From assembly GCF_019583405.1 (NCBI RefSeq), contig NZ_SZUU01000002.1:620001-684000 (forward strand): a stretch of 64,000 nt of DNA, given 5' to 3'. The DNA is from Bacteroides fragilis. Its GTDB lineage: Bacteria; Bacteroidota; Bacteroidia; Bacteroidales; Bacteroidaceae. Both the position numbers and the translations under genes were made by a program. The notes under the pieces are model-generated. The model worked only from the letters and a program-made list of their open reading frames with translations. It did not search any database and was not told where the DNA came from. Each line of letters starts with the position of its first letter. Within the stretch, counting starts at the first letter, position 1. Of the stretch, positions 36,059 through 44,544 are shown piece after piece.

Positions 36059-37423
36059 TTATTTCGTTAAAGCGGCAATCAACTCTTCGGAAGTGACCAG
36101 CTGCTGCTCACCGTTCTCCATATTTTTCAGCATAACTTTTCCTTCGTTCATTTCATTTTCACCTACGATGGCTACGAAAGGAATATTCTTAACATTCGCA
36201 TAACTCATCTGTTTCTTCATCTTCGCAGCATCCGGAAAGATTTCGGCGCGAATACCGGCTGCACGGGCCTTAGCCAGAATACCCATAGAGAAAGCAGCTT
36301 CTTTCTCGCCGAAGTTAATAAACAGAAGTTGAGTTCCGTTGACAGCCTCCTTCGGATACAGTTCCAACTGATTAAGCACATCGAAGATGCGGTCGGCACC
36401 AAACGAAATACCTACGCCCGATACTCCTGCCATACCGAATACACCAGTCAGGTTATCGTAACGACCTCCACCGGTGATACTGCCAATCTGCACATCAAGC
36501 GCCTTCACCTCAAAAATAGCACCTGTATAGTAATTCAATCCACGTGCCAATGTCAAGTCAAGCTCTATTTCGTTTTTCAGTCCCATCGTTTGAAGGGTAT
36601 TCAAAATAAACTCACTCTCTTCCACTCCCTTCAAACCTGTTTCGCTACCGGAAAGTACAGTCTTCAGTGTAGCCAACTTCTCAGCATTAGTTCCACTCAG
36701 AAGAATGATAGGTTGCAGTTTGGCAATAGCCTCATCACTAATCCCTTTCTCAGCCAATTCTTTATTCACATTTTCCAAACCGATTTTATCCAGTTTGTCG
36801 ATAGCTACAGTTATATCCACAATCTTATCCGCCTCTCCGATGATCTCGGCAATACCGGTCAGTATCTTGCGATTATTGATTTTTATGCAGACACGGATAC
36901 CGAAACGGGTAAACACCGTATCTACTATCTGCATCAACTCTACCTCGTTCAGCAGTGAATCACTACCGACCACATCGGCATCGCATTGGTAAAATTCACG
37001 ATAACGTCCTTTCTGCGGACGGTCAGCACGCCAGACTGGTTGAATCTGATAACGCTTGAAGGGAAAAGTTATTTCATCACGGTGCATTACCACGTAACGG
37101 GCAAAGGGTACGGTAAGGTCATAACGCAACCCTTTTTCACAAAATTTACTGGCCAGTTTAGCGGCATTACGGCTTAATAGCTCTTCGTCTGTAATACCCG
37201 AAAAGTAATCACCTGAATTCTGTATTTTAAAAAGTAATTTATCACCCTCTTCACCGTATTTTCCCATCAGGGTAGAAAGCATCTCCATCGAAGGAGTCTC
37301 AATCTGCTGGAAACCATACAGATGATATACGTCACGAATTGTATTGAATATGTAGTTACGTTTCGCCATCTCTACGGGCGAAAAATCACGGGTTCCCTTT
37401 GGTATACCTGGTTTTGCTGCCAT
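36059..37423 (-). CDS. hisS: Histidyl-tRNA synthetase
   Basis: 454 residues, class II synthetase. Motif 1 is near the start ('[23 protein letters not shown]'), with the ATP/His site '[13 protein letters not shown]' (about 98-110). Motif 2 is '[32 protein letters not shown]' (about 122-153). The histidine-A motif is '[15 protein letters not shown]' (around 292), and motif 3 is '[13 protein letters not shown]' (around 344). The anticodon-binding domain closes the protein. It charges tRNA-His in the cytoplasm. A single gene with its own -7 box. Confidence 0.97.
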   Translation of the reverse strand: MAAKPGIPKGTRDFSPVEMAKRNYIFNTIRDVYHLYGFQQIETPSMEMLSTLMGKYGEEGDKLLFKIQNSGDYFSGITDEELLSRNAAKLASKFCEKGLRYDLTVPFARYVVMHRDEITFPFKRYQIQPVWRADRPQKGRYREFYQCDADVVGSDSLLNEVELMQIVDTVFTRFGIRVCIKINNRKILTGIAEIIGEADKIVDITVAIDKLDKIGLENVNKELAEKGISDEAIAKLQPIILLSGTNAEKLATLKTVLSGSETGLKGVEESEFILNTLQTMGLKNEIELDLTLARGLNYYTGAIFEVKALDVQIGSITGGGRYDNLTGVFGMAGVSGVGISFGADRIFDVLNQLELYPKEAVNGTQLLFINFGEKEAAFSMGILAKARAAGIRAEIFPDAAKMKKQMSYANVKNIPFVAIVGENEMNEGKVMLKNMENGEQQLVTSEELIAALTK

Positions 37424-37452
37424 TGTTTTAACTGTTTTATTGAATTGAGTTG

Positions 37453-37460
37453 CAAAGTTA
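37453..37460 (-). promoter_or_regulatory. Bacteroides -7 box for hisS
   Basis: The minus strand reads TAACTTTG (perfect TAnnTTTG), 30 nt upstream of the hisS ATG. The -33 element is weak. Confidence 0.5.
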
Positions 37461-37665
37461 GATGAAATAATTGATTATTAAAACAGAAACCACAGACTTT
37501 CTGTGAATCTGTAAGCAAATGTATCCGGTGTCCGGTTCCGTTAAGACTGTTCATTTTCGGACAATACTTTTTAATGCCATTCTGCTCAATAAGAGATATT
37601 TATTAATTTGGTATACCATTTGCTTTCTGAAAGACAAAGAAATCACATTATCTAACAGGAATCAT

Positions 37666-38907
37666 ATGAAAACAGTTTTTTTGATCATTGCAATGTTATG
37701 CCTTGGACTATCGGGAATGGCACAAAACAACAAAAAAAAAGAATTTGAGAGAAAGTACAGCGCACTCACTCAGGAAGTAGCAAACGCCCGCAAACAGAAA
37801 GATTACAAAAAGGCCGAGAAATTAAATTGGGAGAAACTGAAGTTGTATCAAGGATTGCCTCAACAACTTCAGGAAAATGCAAAAAATATAACAGGACTGG
37901 TTTATTACGACCTTGCTTGCTATCAGGCACTTCAGGGAAAGAAAAAGGCAGCCCTGAAAAACTTTGAGAAAGCTTTCAACTCCGGATGGAATGATTACAA
38001 CCATGCTAAAGGTGACAGTGACATCGACAATTTACGTAAAGAGAAGAAGTATCTGGAAATAATGGCTAAAATGCGTCTGGACAGTGACTATCTGTACATT
38101 CTGCAACAAGCCGAAGGATACAATAGAGCTGAAACAAAACCGATATGTTATAATGAATCAGTAACTGACACTCTACCCCGCTTCACCTACATGAATCCTA
38201 ACGACAGTAATCTGGTACAGTTACGGAAACATTTCAACCTGGATAGTATCGCCGGAAGCGGAGACGAGATCTCCAAAATCAAAAACCTTCTCTACTGGGT
38301 TCACAACATAGTTCCACATGATGGCGATTCACGTAATCCGGAAGAGCGGAACACAATAGCCATGGTAGAACTTTGCAAAAAGGAGAACCGGGGCGTAAAC
38401 TGCCGGATGATGGCACAAATGCTGAACGAGTGCTATTTGGCTATGGGATTCAAATCCCGTTTCATCACCTGCATGCCCAAAGTGATGATCAACGATTGCC
38501 ACGTCATCAATGCGGTCTACTCCAACACCCTCGACAAATGGTTATGGATGGACCCGACATTCAACGCTTATGTAACAGATGAAAAAGGAAACCTTCTGGG
38601 CATTGGTGAAGTGCGCGAACGCCTCCGCAACAATCAACCCGTTGTACTAAACGAAGACGCAAACTGGAACAATAAAAATAAACAGACCAAAGAGTATTAT
38701 CTGGATTACTATATGGCCAAGAACCTGTATTACGTAACTTGCCCTCTGCAAAGCGAATATAACGCAGAAACAAACTATCCGGGCAAAAAGTGGCCGATGT
38801 ATATCTCGTTAGTTCCGGAAGGATACAGTAGCAATGGAAAGCCCGGTGCCACCGCCTACGACTCACATAATGACTCTTACTTCTGGCAATCACCTTATCA
38901 AGAATAA
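37666..38907 (+). CDS. Secreted transglutaminase-like domain protein
   Basis: 413 residues from the ATG at 37666, which gives a signal peptide (MKTVFLIIAMLCLGLSGMAQ) and has an AGGA ribosome-binding site. An upstream in-frame ATG at 37519 would bury it behind 49 extra residues. The N-terminal half is helical with a TPR-like unit ('YDLACYQALQGKKKAALKNFEKAFNSGW'). The C-terminal half is a transglutaminase/protease fold: Cys in 'RGVNCRMMAQMLNECYLAMGF', His in 'NDCHVINAVYS' and Asp in 'WMDPTFNAYV', a complete triad. Likely periplasmic; peptidase or amidase action is possible but its substrate is unknown. Confidence 0.75.
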   Translation: MKTVFLIIAMLCLGLSGMAQNNKKKEFERKYSALTQEVANARKQKDYKKAEKLNWEKLKLYQGLPQQLQENAKNITGLVYYDLACYQALQGKKKAALKNFEKAFNSGWNDYNHAKGDSDIDNLRKEKKYLEIMAKMRLDSDYLYILQQAEGYNRAETKPICYNESVTDTLPRFTYMNPNDSNLVQLRKHFNLDSIAGSGDEISKIKNLLYWVHNIVPHDGDSRNPEERNTIAMVELCKKENRGVNCRMMAQMLNECYLAMGFKSRFITCMPKVMINDCHVINAVYSNTLDKWLWMDPTFNAYVTDEKGNLLGIGEVRERLRNNQPVVLNEDANWNNKNKQTKEYYLDYYMAKNLYYVTCPLQSEYNAETNYPGKKWPMYISLVPEGYSSNGKPGATAYDSHNDSYFWQSPYQE

Positions 38908-38926
38908 GCCTACAAGACCAAACAAT

Positions 38927-38998
38927 ATTATCCCCAAGCGTCATAGACAACATCAACTCTAAAACGCCATTTATAGAATCTATGATGTTTGGGGTAAT
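38927..38998. terminator. Long hairpin between convergent genes
   Basis: Arms 38927-38947 and 38979-38998 pair with a few mismatches (CCCCAA / TTGGGG and TCATAGA / TCTATGA cores) around a 31-nt loop. It lies between the transglutaminase-like gene and the convergent beta-propeller gene. Confidence 0.6.
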
Positions 38999-39009
38999 CT
39001 TTAAACGAC

Positions 39010-40140
39010 TTACTTTACATGATATGTAAAAATAACCGGATTATCTCCCTCCTTTATCCGATCCAGTAAGCAGCGCATTTTTTCATTAATACCTTCTTCA
39101 GCAGACAATCTCTTTTGCTCGCATAATACTTCGGATGAATAGATAAAGAAAATCCGACTTTGTTTCCCATCTACCGGCATATAATTGGGTAAAGGTAACT
39201 GATAATCCGTATTGATAATTACCTGATAATTGTTCACTATACCGATAGCTTTTGAAAGCAGACACACGCCCGGTTGATTGGTTCTAAACAACAAACAGGA
39301 AGGAGTATCACATAAATCAGTCATAGTATATATATATTTCCCTTGATAACAGAACTGATTCAAATCATTACATTGGAACTGACGCTGCTTATCACTTTCC
39401 GGAAAAGACTTGCTTTTCCAATCTACCATATAAAGTGGTTCAATTGATTCTCCCGTTATCCGATATATATGATTGTCAAACTTACGGGTAAACAGCACTG
39501 AGGCAGTATTCGTAATTTGGTAATTACCAGAAGAACAAAACGGTGCCGTTTCGTATAAAGGTTCTAATAAAGAAGTTCGCTTACCCGTTTCCTTATTAAT
39601 CACTGTCAGAGAATGATCTGACACCACTCCGTTAGCATAAGTATCATTCCGCAAATAGATACATCCATTATCCACTGCGAACGATAAATACATATCGTCC
39701 AATGGATAAGAAGACAGGTATGTACCTTCCAAATCATAGTAAAGAATCTGCGAAGGATAGACTAAAAGCAACAATTTATTTTCTATTTCATCAATCGCAA
39801 TATCGAACAGATCCACATACTCTCCCTTCCCATTCCCCACAGCATGTATCGTGAATAAATGTTTCCCGGAAAGAGTATAACAAAGCACCTGCTTCATCCG
39901 TTTATCCAAAATAAAATATCGTCCATCAAATTCGCAGACTCTATCAATGTTGTTTATTAAAGCTTCTCCGTTTGTTTCGGGCATAAAAAGAGATAAGCTA
40001 TCTAAGAAAATCGTATCAGCTATCATAGAAGAACCGTCTTCAAAAGAAACCGACTGCACTCGAGACTCTGTCGCAACTTGCCTACAGGCTCCCGACAATA
40101 AAGAAATGCAAAATATAAAAAAGGCTGTTCTAATTCTCAT
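39010..40140 (-). CDS. 6-bladed beta-propeller lipoprotein
   Basis: 376 residues from the ATG at 40140. The frame extends to 40164, but the chosen start gives a clean lipoprotein signal (MRIRTAFFIFCISLLSGAC, Cys 19). The mature part shows the family pattern 'ALINNIDRVCEFDGRYFILDKRMKQVLCYTLSGKHLFTI', 'GNGKGEYVDLFDIAIDEIENKLLLLVYPSQILYYDLEGTYLSSYPL'. The same family as the gene at 4772-5929. Surface or periplasmic; ligand unknown. It stands alone between two hairpins. Confidence 0.75.
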   Translation of the reverse strand: MRIRTAFFIFCISLLSGACRQVATESRVQSVSFEDGSSMIADTIFLDSLSLFMPETNGEALINNIDRVCEFDGRYFILDKRMKQVLCYTLSGKHLFTIHAVGNGKGEYVDLFDIAIDEIENKLLLLVYPSQILYYDLEGTYLSSYPLDDMYLSFAVDNGCIYLRNDTYANGVVSDHSLTVINKETGKRTSLLEPLYETAPFCSSGNYQITNTASVLFTRKFDNHIYRITGESIEPLYMVDWKSKSFPESDKQRQFQCNDLNQFCYQGKYIYTMTDLCDTPSCLLFRTNQPGVCLLSKAIGIVNNYQVIINTDYQLPLPNYMPVDGKQSRIFFIYSSEVLCEQKRLSAEEGINEKMRCLLDRIKEGDNPVIFTYHVK

Positions 40141-40387
40141 ACTTTTCAATTTACCGGAACCCAACTTTCGCTTATACCTGATGTACAGTTTATCACTCCA
40201 ACTCCAAAACAGAATGTTTCTGTTACCACGCGATATGCAAAAACGTTTTGTCCTCTCAGACTTATAAGATAGGGACCATATTGATTGATATTAATACTTT
40301 TTTCATAAACATTGTTCTTATTTCTTCAAAGATATATAAAAAAAGCACCATCAGCACTTAAAACATAAAAAATACCTTCCTATACAC

Positions 40388-40425
40388 AAAAAGCTCAATA
40401 GATTCCTCTACCGAGCCTTTCTTTT
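40388..40425 (-). terminator. Terminator of the zinc peptidase gene
   Basis: In the minus direction GGCTC..TAGA pairs with TCTA..GAGC and T residues follow, about 25 nt past the stop at 40448. Confidence 0.6.
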
Positions 40426-40447
40426 TATTCCGTACGGGAAGGAGAGA

Positions 40448-41134
40448 TTAATCCCGACGTCCCATAAATATCATAATGTAGTAAATCAGCGTAGCCAACG
40501 AGCCCAACGCAGCAACAACATAAGTGTATGCAGCCGAACGGAGAGCGTCTTCCGCTTTGGCATGATTATACGAGTTAGTAATTCCCGATGCACTGAGCCA
40601 TACCAATGCACGTTTGCTCGCATCAATCTCTACCGGAAGTGTGATAAAGCTGAATAAGGTGGTCAAAGCAAACAGGATAATGCCGGCAAGCAATAACTGC
40701 GGAAACGAATTCAGTAACAAAATACCGGCAAGCAATAACCACGTCATCCACTGTGAAGCGAACGAAACCACCGGCACCAGCTTACTGCGGAGCGTCAACG
40801 GCGCATAAGCCCGTGCATGCTGAACAGCGTGTCCGCATTCGTGAGCAGCCACGGCAGCAGCCATGATGCTATTACTTTCATAAACTCCTTCACTCAGGTT
40901 CACTGTCTTATTGGCAGGATTATAATGATCGGTCAACTGTCCGGGAGTGTGAGTCACCTGAACATCGTAAATACCGTTGTCATGCAACATTTTAATAGCT
41001 ACGTCGCGTCCTGTCATTCCGTTTCCTGTGGGTATCTTGGAGTATTTCTTGAACTTGTTTTGCAGGTTCATCTGCACCAGCCAGCTAACGAGAGCGATGC
41101 CAATAAAAATAATCCATTGAATTCCTATTACCAT
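40448..41134 (-). CDS. Membrane zinc metallopeptidase (Zn_peptidase_2, YugP type)
   Basis: 228 residues. An N-terminal membrane helix ('IGIQWIIFIGIALVSWLVQMNL') precedes 'GRDVAIKMLHDNGIYDVQVTHTPGQLTDHYNPANKTVNLS'. The zinc motif is 'VAAHECGHAVQHA' (HECGH, around residues 93-97). The C-terminal half has further membrane helices ('WLLLAGILLLNSFPQLLLAGIILFALTTLFSFI' and 'YVVAALGSLATLIYYIMIFMG') around an 'LPVEIDASKRAL' segment with a likely third ligand Glu. This matches the neutral zinc metallopeptidase family PF04298. Its natural substrate is unknown. Confidence 0.85.
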   Translation of the reverse strand: MVIGIQWIIFIGIALVSWLVQMNLQNKFKKYSKIPTGNGMTGRDVAIKMLHDNGIYDVQVTHTPGQLTDHYNPANKTVNLSEGVYESNSIMAAAVAAHECGHAVQHARAYAPLTLRSKLVPVVSFASQWMTWLLLAGILLLNSFPQLLLAGIILFALTTLFSFITLPVEIDASKRALVWLSASGITNSYNHAKAEDALRSAAYTYVVAALGSLATLIYYIMIFMGRRD

Positions 41135-41251
41135 ATTCTTTCTTAATTAAATTGTTATAATAGCTAATATACAAATAGCTTGCCAAAAATAAACAAAAGC
41201 GACGGAGAGGAGATTTCCCATACATCGCTTTTATGAAGAATTAGCTAAAAA

Positions 41252-42556
41252 TTAGTCAATTGTAAGTTCCACCACGTAATCTACATCCGTCGGAACTTTT
41301 GCGAGTTCCAGTACAATTCCTTCTTTATTCTTTGTGAAGCGTACCGGCGTTTTGTCAGCAAAGACCACTGCCTTTTTCACTTTCTTATCAACGATAGGCA
41401 AGAATAAAGCCTTGTCCTGCAAATTAAGAATATGCACATAGAGTTTATTGCCTTTCTGAGTCGTTACTCCCCAATCGTGAGGAGCTACCAGACCACCTCT
41501 CGTTCCATAAATGGTCTCACCATACTTTGACATCCAGTCTCCCACCTCTTTCAAACGCTGAACAGCCACTTCCGGAAGTTCTCCATCGGGCTGCGGGCCT
41601 ATATTCATCAACAGATTGGCGTCCTTACCGGCAGCCTTCACCAGATAATGAATCAAAGTTTTAGTTGATTTATAGTTCTGGTCTGTAATCTTATATCCCC
41701 ACATGCCATTCATCGTCTCACATGTTTCAAGAGGCAGATGGCTGACACTCTGTCCGGAAAGTCCTGCGGTATTCTCTCCCGGAAGGTCACGTTCGAATAT
41801 CTGAATATCCTCCCCTGCAAAAGGTACCTGATGATGATTATTACCAACCAGACAAGACGGCTGCAAACGATGGATCAATGCATATTGTTCCGGAAGTTCC
41901 CAGTCGAAATCGGGATTGATATCCTGATCCCACCAACCATCGAACCAAATGGCACCGATCGGACCATAATTGGTCAACAACTCTGTCAACTGATTATTCA
42001 TAAACTGATAATAGCTCTTCCAGTCTCCTTTCGGATCGGGACGTCCGGTTCCGCGTCCGGTTCTTCCCTGAGGAGCGTCTTCACGATACCAATCTATATG
42101 TGAATAGTAGAAATGCAGTTTGATGCCATGTTTGGCACATGCATCAGCCAGTTCCTTTACCACATCACGTTTAAAAGGAGTGGCTTTTACAATATTATAA
42201 TCGGAATACTTGGTATCGAACATCGAGAAACCTTCATGGTGACGGGTAGTGAAACAGATATACTTGGCACCGGAGGCTTTGATAGCCGCCACCCATTTAT
42301 CTGCATCAAATTTAGAGGGATAGAATCCTCCGGCCAGTTTGGCATACTCTTTATAATTCAGATTATGGTTCGTCATCGTCCACTCGCCGGTAGCAAGCAT
42401 GGCATAAAGCCCCCAGTGAAGGAAGATTCCGAACTTATTGTCCTGAAATTCACTCCGGGCTTTCAGGTTAGCCTCTGTCGGTTGGTAATTTTGTTGCGCT
42501 GTCAGGGAAGCAGTCATTCCCAATAGCAAGAGAAAAGTAATAAAATGCTTCTTCAT
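41252..42556 (-). CDS. GH29 family alpha-L-fucosidase
   Basis: 434 residues with a signal peptide (ending TAQQ near residue 22). It has the GH29 barrel start 'FQDNKFGIFLHWGLYAM' (about 37-53), 'YICFTTRHHEGFSMFDTKYSDYN' with the paired His residues, 'HFYYSHIDWYRED', and the nucleophile Asp in 'AIWFDGWWDQ' (around residue 207). It is single-domain with a short C-terminal beta-sandwich and cleaves terminal fucose with retention. Secreted to the periplasm or surface. It stands alone; a structured 136-bp spacer separates it from purA. Confidence 0.93.
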   Translation of the reverse strand: MKKHFITFLLLLGMTASLTAQQNYQPTEANLKARSEFQDNKFGIFLHWGLYAMLATGEWTMTNHNLNYKEYAKLAGGFYPSKFDADKWVAAIKASGAKYICFTTRHHEGFSMFDTKYSDYNIVKATPFKRDVVKELADACAKHGIKLHFYYSHIDWYREDAPQGRTGRGTGRPDPKGDWKSYYQFMNNQLTELLTNYGPIGAIWFDGWWDQDINPDFDWELPEQYALIHRLQPSCLVGNNHHQVPFAGEDIQIFERDLPGENTAGLSGQSVSHLPLETCETMNGMWGYKITDQNYKSTKTLIHYLVKAAGKDANLLMNIGPQPDGELPEVAVQRLKEVGDWMSKYGETIYGTRGGLVAPHDWGVTTQKGNKLYVHILNLQDKALFLPIVDKKVKKAVVFADKTPVRFTKNKEGIVLELAKVPTDVDYVVELTID

Positions 42557-42570
42557 AAGTATTATAATAA

Positions 42571-42691
42571 AGGCCTCACCTCGCCCCTCTCTACTTTAGA
42601 GAGGGAAGAAGAAAGGCCTCGTTTTGAATTAATTCTTCTATAAAAGTCTACTTCTTCCTCCTTTTAAAAAAGAAGGGTACAGGTGAGGCTT
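42571..42691. repeat. Nested inverted repeats between GH29 and purA
   Basis: Outer arms 42571-42581 (AGGCCTCACCT) and 42681-42691 (AGGTGAGGCTT) pair. Inside is a perfect 8-bp hairpin CCCTCTCT-acttt-AGAGAGGG at 42585-42605. The word AAAGGCCTC also recurs directly near 42612. It begins 1 nt past the purA stop, so the RNA structure could end purA transcription or bear on GH29 expression. Confidence 0.55.
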
Positions 42692-42692
42692 C

Positions 42693-43964
42693 TTATTCTT
42701 CAGTATATCTTTCAATAGTCTGCTCGCGGTCGGGACCTACAGAAACAATTTTGATTTGTACGCCCAACTGTTCTTCAAGGAAGGAGAGATAAGCATTGAA
42801 CTCTTCAGGAAATTCATCTTCGCTCTGCATCTTTGTCATGTCTGTCTGCCATCCCGGAAGTTCCATGTAGATTGGTTCCACTTCGTCGGTAATGTCATAA
42901 GGGAAGTAATCGATCTCTTCACCATTCATCTTATAGGCCACACAAGCTTTGATCGTCTCGAAAGTATCGAGTACATCACTCTTCATCATAATCAGTTTGG
43001 TGACACCATTGATCATGATTGAATATTTCAGTGCAACAAGATCCACCCATCCGCAACGGCGTTTACGTCCCGTCACCGAGCCAAATTCGTGACCAAGCGT
43101 ACAGATCTGATCGCCAGTTTTATCGAACAACTCTGTGGGGAACGGACCCGAACCTACACGTGTACAATAAGCTTTAAAAATACCATATACATCGCCGATC
43201 TTATTCGGAGCAACGCCCAAACCGGTGCATGCACCTGCACATACGGTATTCGAAGAAGTCACGAACGGATACGAACCAAAGTCAATATCCAGCATAGTTC
43301 CCTGAGCACCTTCACAAAGCACGAATTTTCCGGCATCGAGCAAACCGTTTATTTCATGTTCGCTGTCTACCAACTGGAACTGTTTCAGGTATTCGATACC
43401 TTCAAACCAGGCTTTTTCAAGTTCAGTCAGGTCGTATTCATAATTCAGACCTTTCAGGATTTGTTCGTGGCGAGCCTTCGCTGCAGCATATTTTTGTTCG
43501 AAGTTATGCAGGATATCCCCCACACGGACACCGTTACGGCTTACTTTATCCGTATAAGTCGGACCGATACCTTTTCCGGTAGTTCCGACCTTAGCATCAC
43601 CTTTGGCAGCTTCATAGGCAGCATCCAGTATACGGTGCGTAGGCAAAATGAGGTGCGCTTTCTTCGAAATGTGCAGTCTCTCCTTCAAGTTGTGTCCCGA
43701 TGCTTCCAGCGCTTCTGCTTCCGCTTTGAACAAAGCCGGATCGAGCACTACACCGTTACCGATGATATTTACTTTATCTCCCTGGAAAATACCCGAAGGG
43801 ATAGAGCGAAGCACGTACTTCTGTCCTTCGAACTCAAGTGTATGACCGGCATTCGGTCCACCCTGGAAACGTGCAACTACATCATATCTCGGAGTTAAGA
43901 CGTCGACTACTTTTCCTTTACCTTCGTCGCCCCATTGCAATCCTAATAGAACATCTACTTTCAT
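42693..43964 (-). CDS. purA: Adenylosuccinate synthetase
   Basis: 423 residues. The N-terminal GTP-binding 'VLLGLQWGDEGKGKVVDVL' (about 4-22), 'RFQGGPNAGHTL' with the conserved His, 'GTTGKGIGPTYTDKVSRNGVRVGD', 'EGAQGTMLDIDFGSYPFVTSSNT' and 'GRKRRCGWVDLVALKYS' are all in place. It makes adenylosuccinate from IMP, aspartate and GTP, the first committed step to AMP. Its ATG overlaps the TGA of the upstream fur-type gene (ATGA at 43961-43964), so the two are translationally coupled. Confidence 0.98.
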   Translation of the reverse strand: MKVDVLLGLQWGDEGKGKVVDVLTPRYDVVARFQGGPNAGHTLEFEGQKYVLRSIPSGIFQGDKVNIIGNGVVLDPALFKAEAEALEASGHNLKERLHISKKAHLILPTHRILDAAYEAAKGDAKVGTTGKGIGPTYTDKVSRNGVRVGDILHNFEQKYAAAKARHEQILKGLNYEYDLTELEKAWFEGIEYLKQFQLVDSEHEINGLLDAGKFVLCEGAQGTMLDIDFGSYPFVTSSNTVCAGACTGLGVAPNKIGDVYGIFKAYCTRVGSGPFPTELFDKTGDQICTLGHEFGSVTGRKRRCGWVDLVALKYSIMINGVTKLIMMKSDVLDTFETIKACVAYKMNGEEIDYFPYDITDEVEPIYMELPGWQTDMTKMQSEDEFPEEFNAYLSFLEEQLGVQIKIVSVGPDREQTIERYTEE

Positions 43965-44449
43965 TTTTCTTTTTTATTGTTATTATTTACTCTTTTTCTC
44001 TTGTTGGCCCTGTCGCATTTGCTACATATACCGTATATATATAAGGAATAATGCGAAAGTTGAAACTTACTTAGTTTGGTATTTTCAATCGCGTTCTGTA
44101 AAGCTTCATTCTGAAACTCTGTGACCCTACCGCACTGCGTACATATCTGGTGATGGTGTGTCTCGCGATTATATGATTTTTCGTATTGGGAGGAAGTGCC
44201 GAACTGATGTTTTATCACCAGACGTGCATTGATAAGTAAGATGATGGTATTATACAGTGTAGCCCTACTCACCCGGAAATTTTCCTGGTTCATCATCTGC
44301 GAATAAAGCATATCGATATCGAAATGCCCGTCAATGGAGTATATGGTATCCAGTATCGCATAACGTTCAGGAGTCTTGCGATGTCCATTCGCATTTAGAT
44401 ATTCGGTGAATATCTGCCGTACCGTATCTTTCACATTTTGAGTTTCCAT
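43961..44449 (-). CDS. Fur family metal- or peroxide-responsive regulator
   Basis: 162 residues. The N-terminal winged helix is at about 15-85 ('FTEYLNANGHRKTPERYAILDTIYSIDGHFDIDMLYSQM', 'RVSRATLYNTIILLINARLVIKHQF'). The dimerisation domain has metal-ligand 'ETHHHQICTQCGRVTEF' and a second CxxC in 'YGICSKCDR' (structural zinc). Fur, PerR and Zur cannot be told apart from this. The basic tail KRKRVNNNNKKEK is unusual. It is first in an operon with purA and has its own promoter. Confidence 0.88.
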   Translation of the reverse strand: METQNVKDTVRQIFTEYLNANGHRKTPERYAILDTIYSIDGHFDIDMLYSQMMNQENFRVSRATLYNTIILLINARLVIKHQFGTSSQYEKSYNRETHHHQICTQCGRVTEFQNEALQNAIENTKLSKFQLSHYSLYIYGICSKCDRANKRKRVNNNNKKEK

Positions 44450-44472
44450 ATCGGCGCTATTTTAGCGCCAAC

Positions 44473-44502
44473 AAAGTTAATTGTTTTTTGCGGAAAGCAA
44501 AA
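44473..44502 (-). promoter_or_regulatory. Promoter of fur-purA operon
   Basis: The minus strand has TAACTTTG (44480-44473) and TTTG (44502-44499) with an 18-nt spacer, one short of the usual range. It is 24 nt upstream of the ATG at 44449 and overlaps the divergent GT39 promoter. Confidence 0.6.
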
Positions 44503-44520
44503 ATATATCTGTAAATTTGC
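44488..44520 (+). promoter_or_regulatory. Promoter of the GT39 gene
   Basis: TTTG (44488-44491), a 21-nt spacer and TAAATTTG (44513-44520): full match to the Bacteroides consensus. It is 24 nt upstream of the ATG at 44545. Confidence 0.75.
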
Positions 44521-44544
44521 ACCCAATCACTAAAAAAATGTTTT

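Noticed and set aside
36329..36958. 209-codon plus-strand frame opposite hisS
   Set aside because: Complete overlap with hisS, which is certain; low-complexity Ser/Thr-rich translation.
43089..43898. 269-codon open frame on the strand opposite purA
   Set aside because: It lies wholly inside purA, which has every family motif. The translation has no recognisable domain and follows purA codon shadows.
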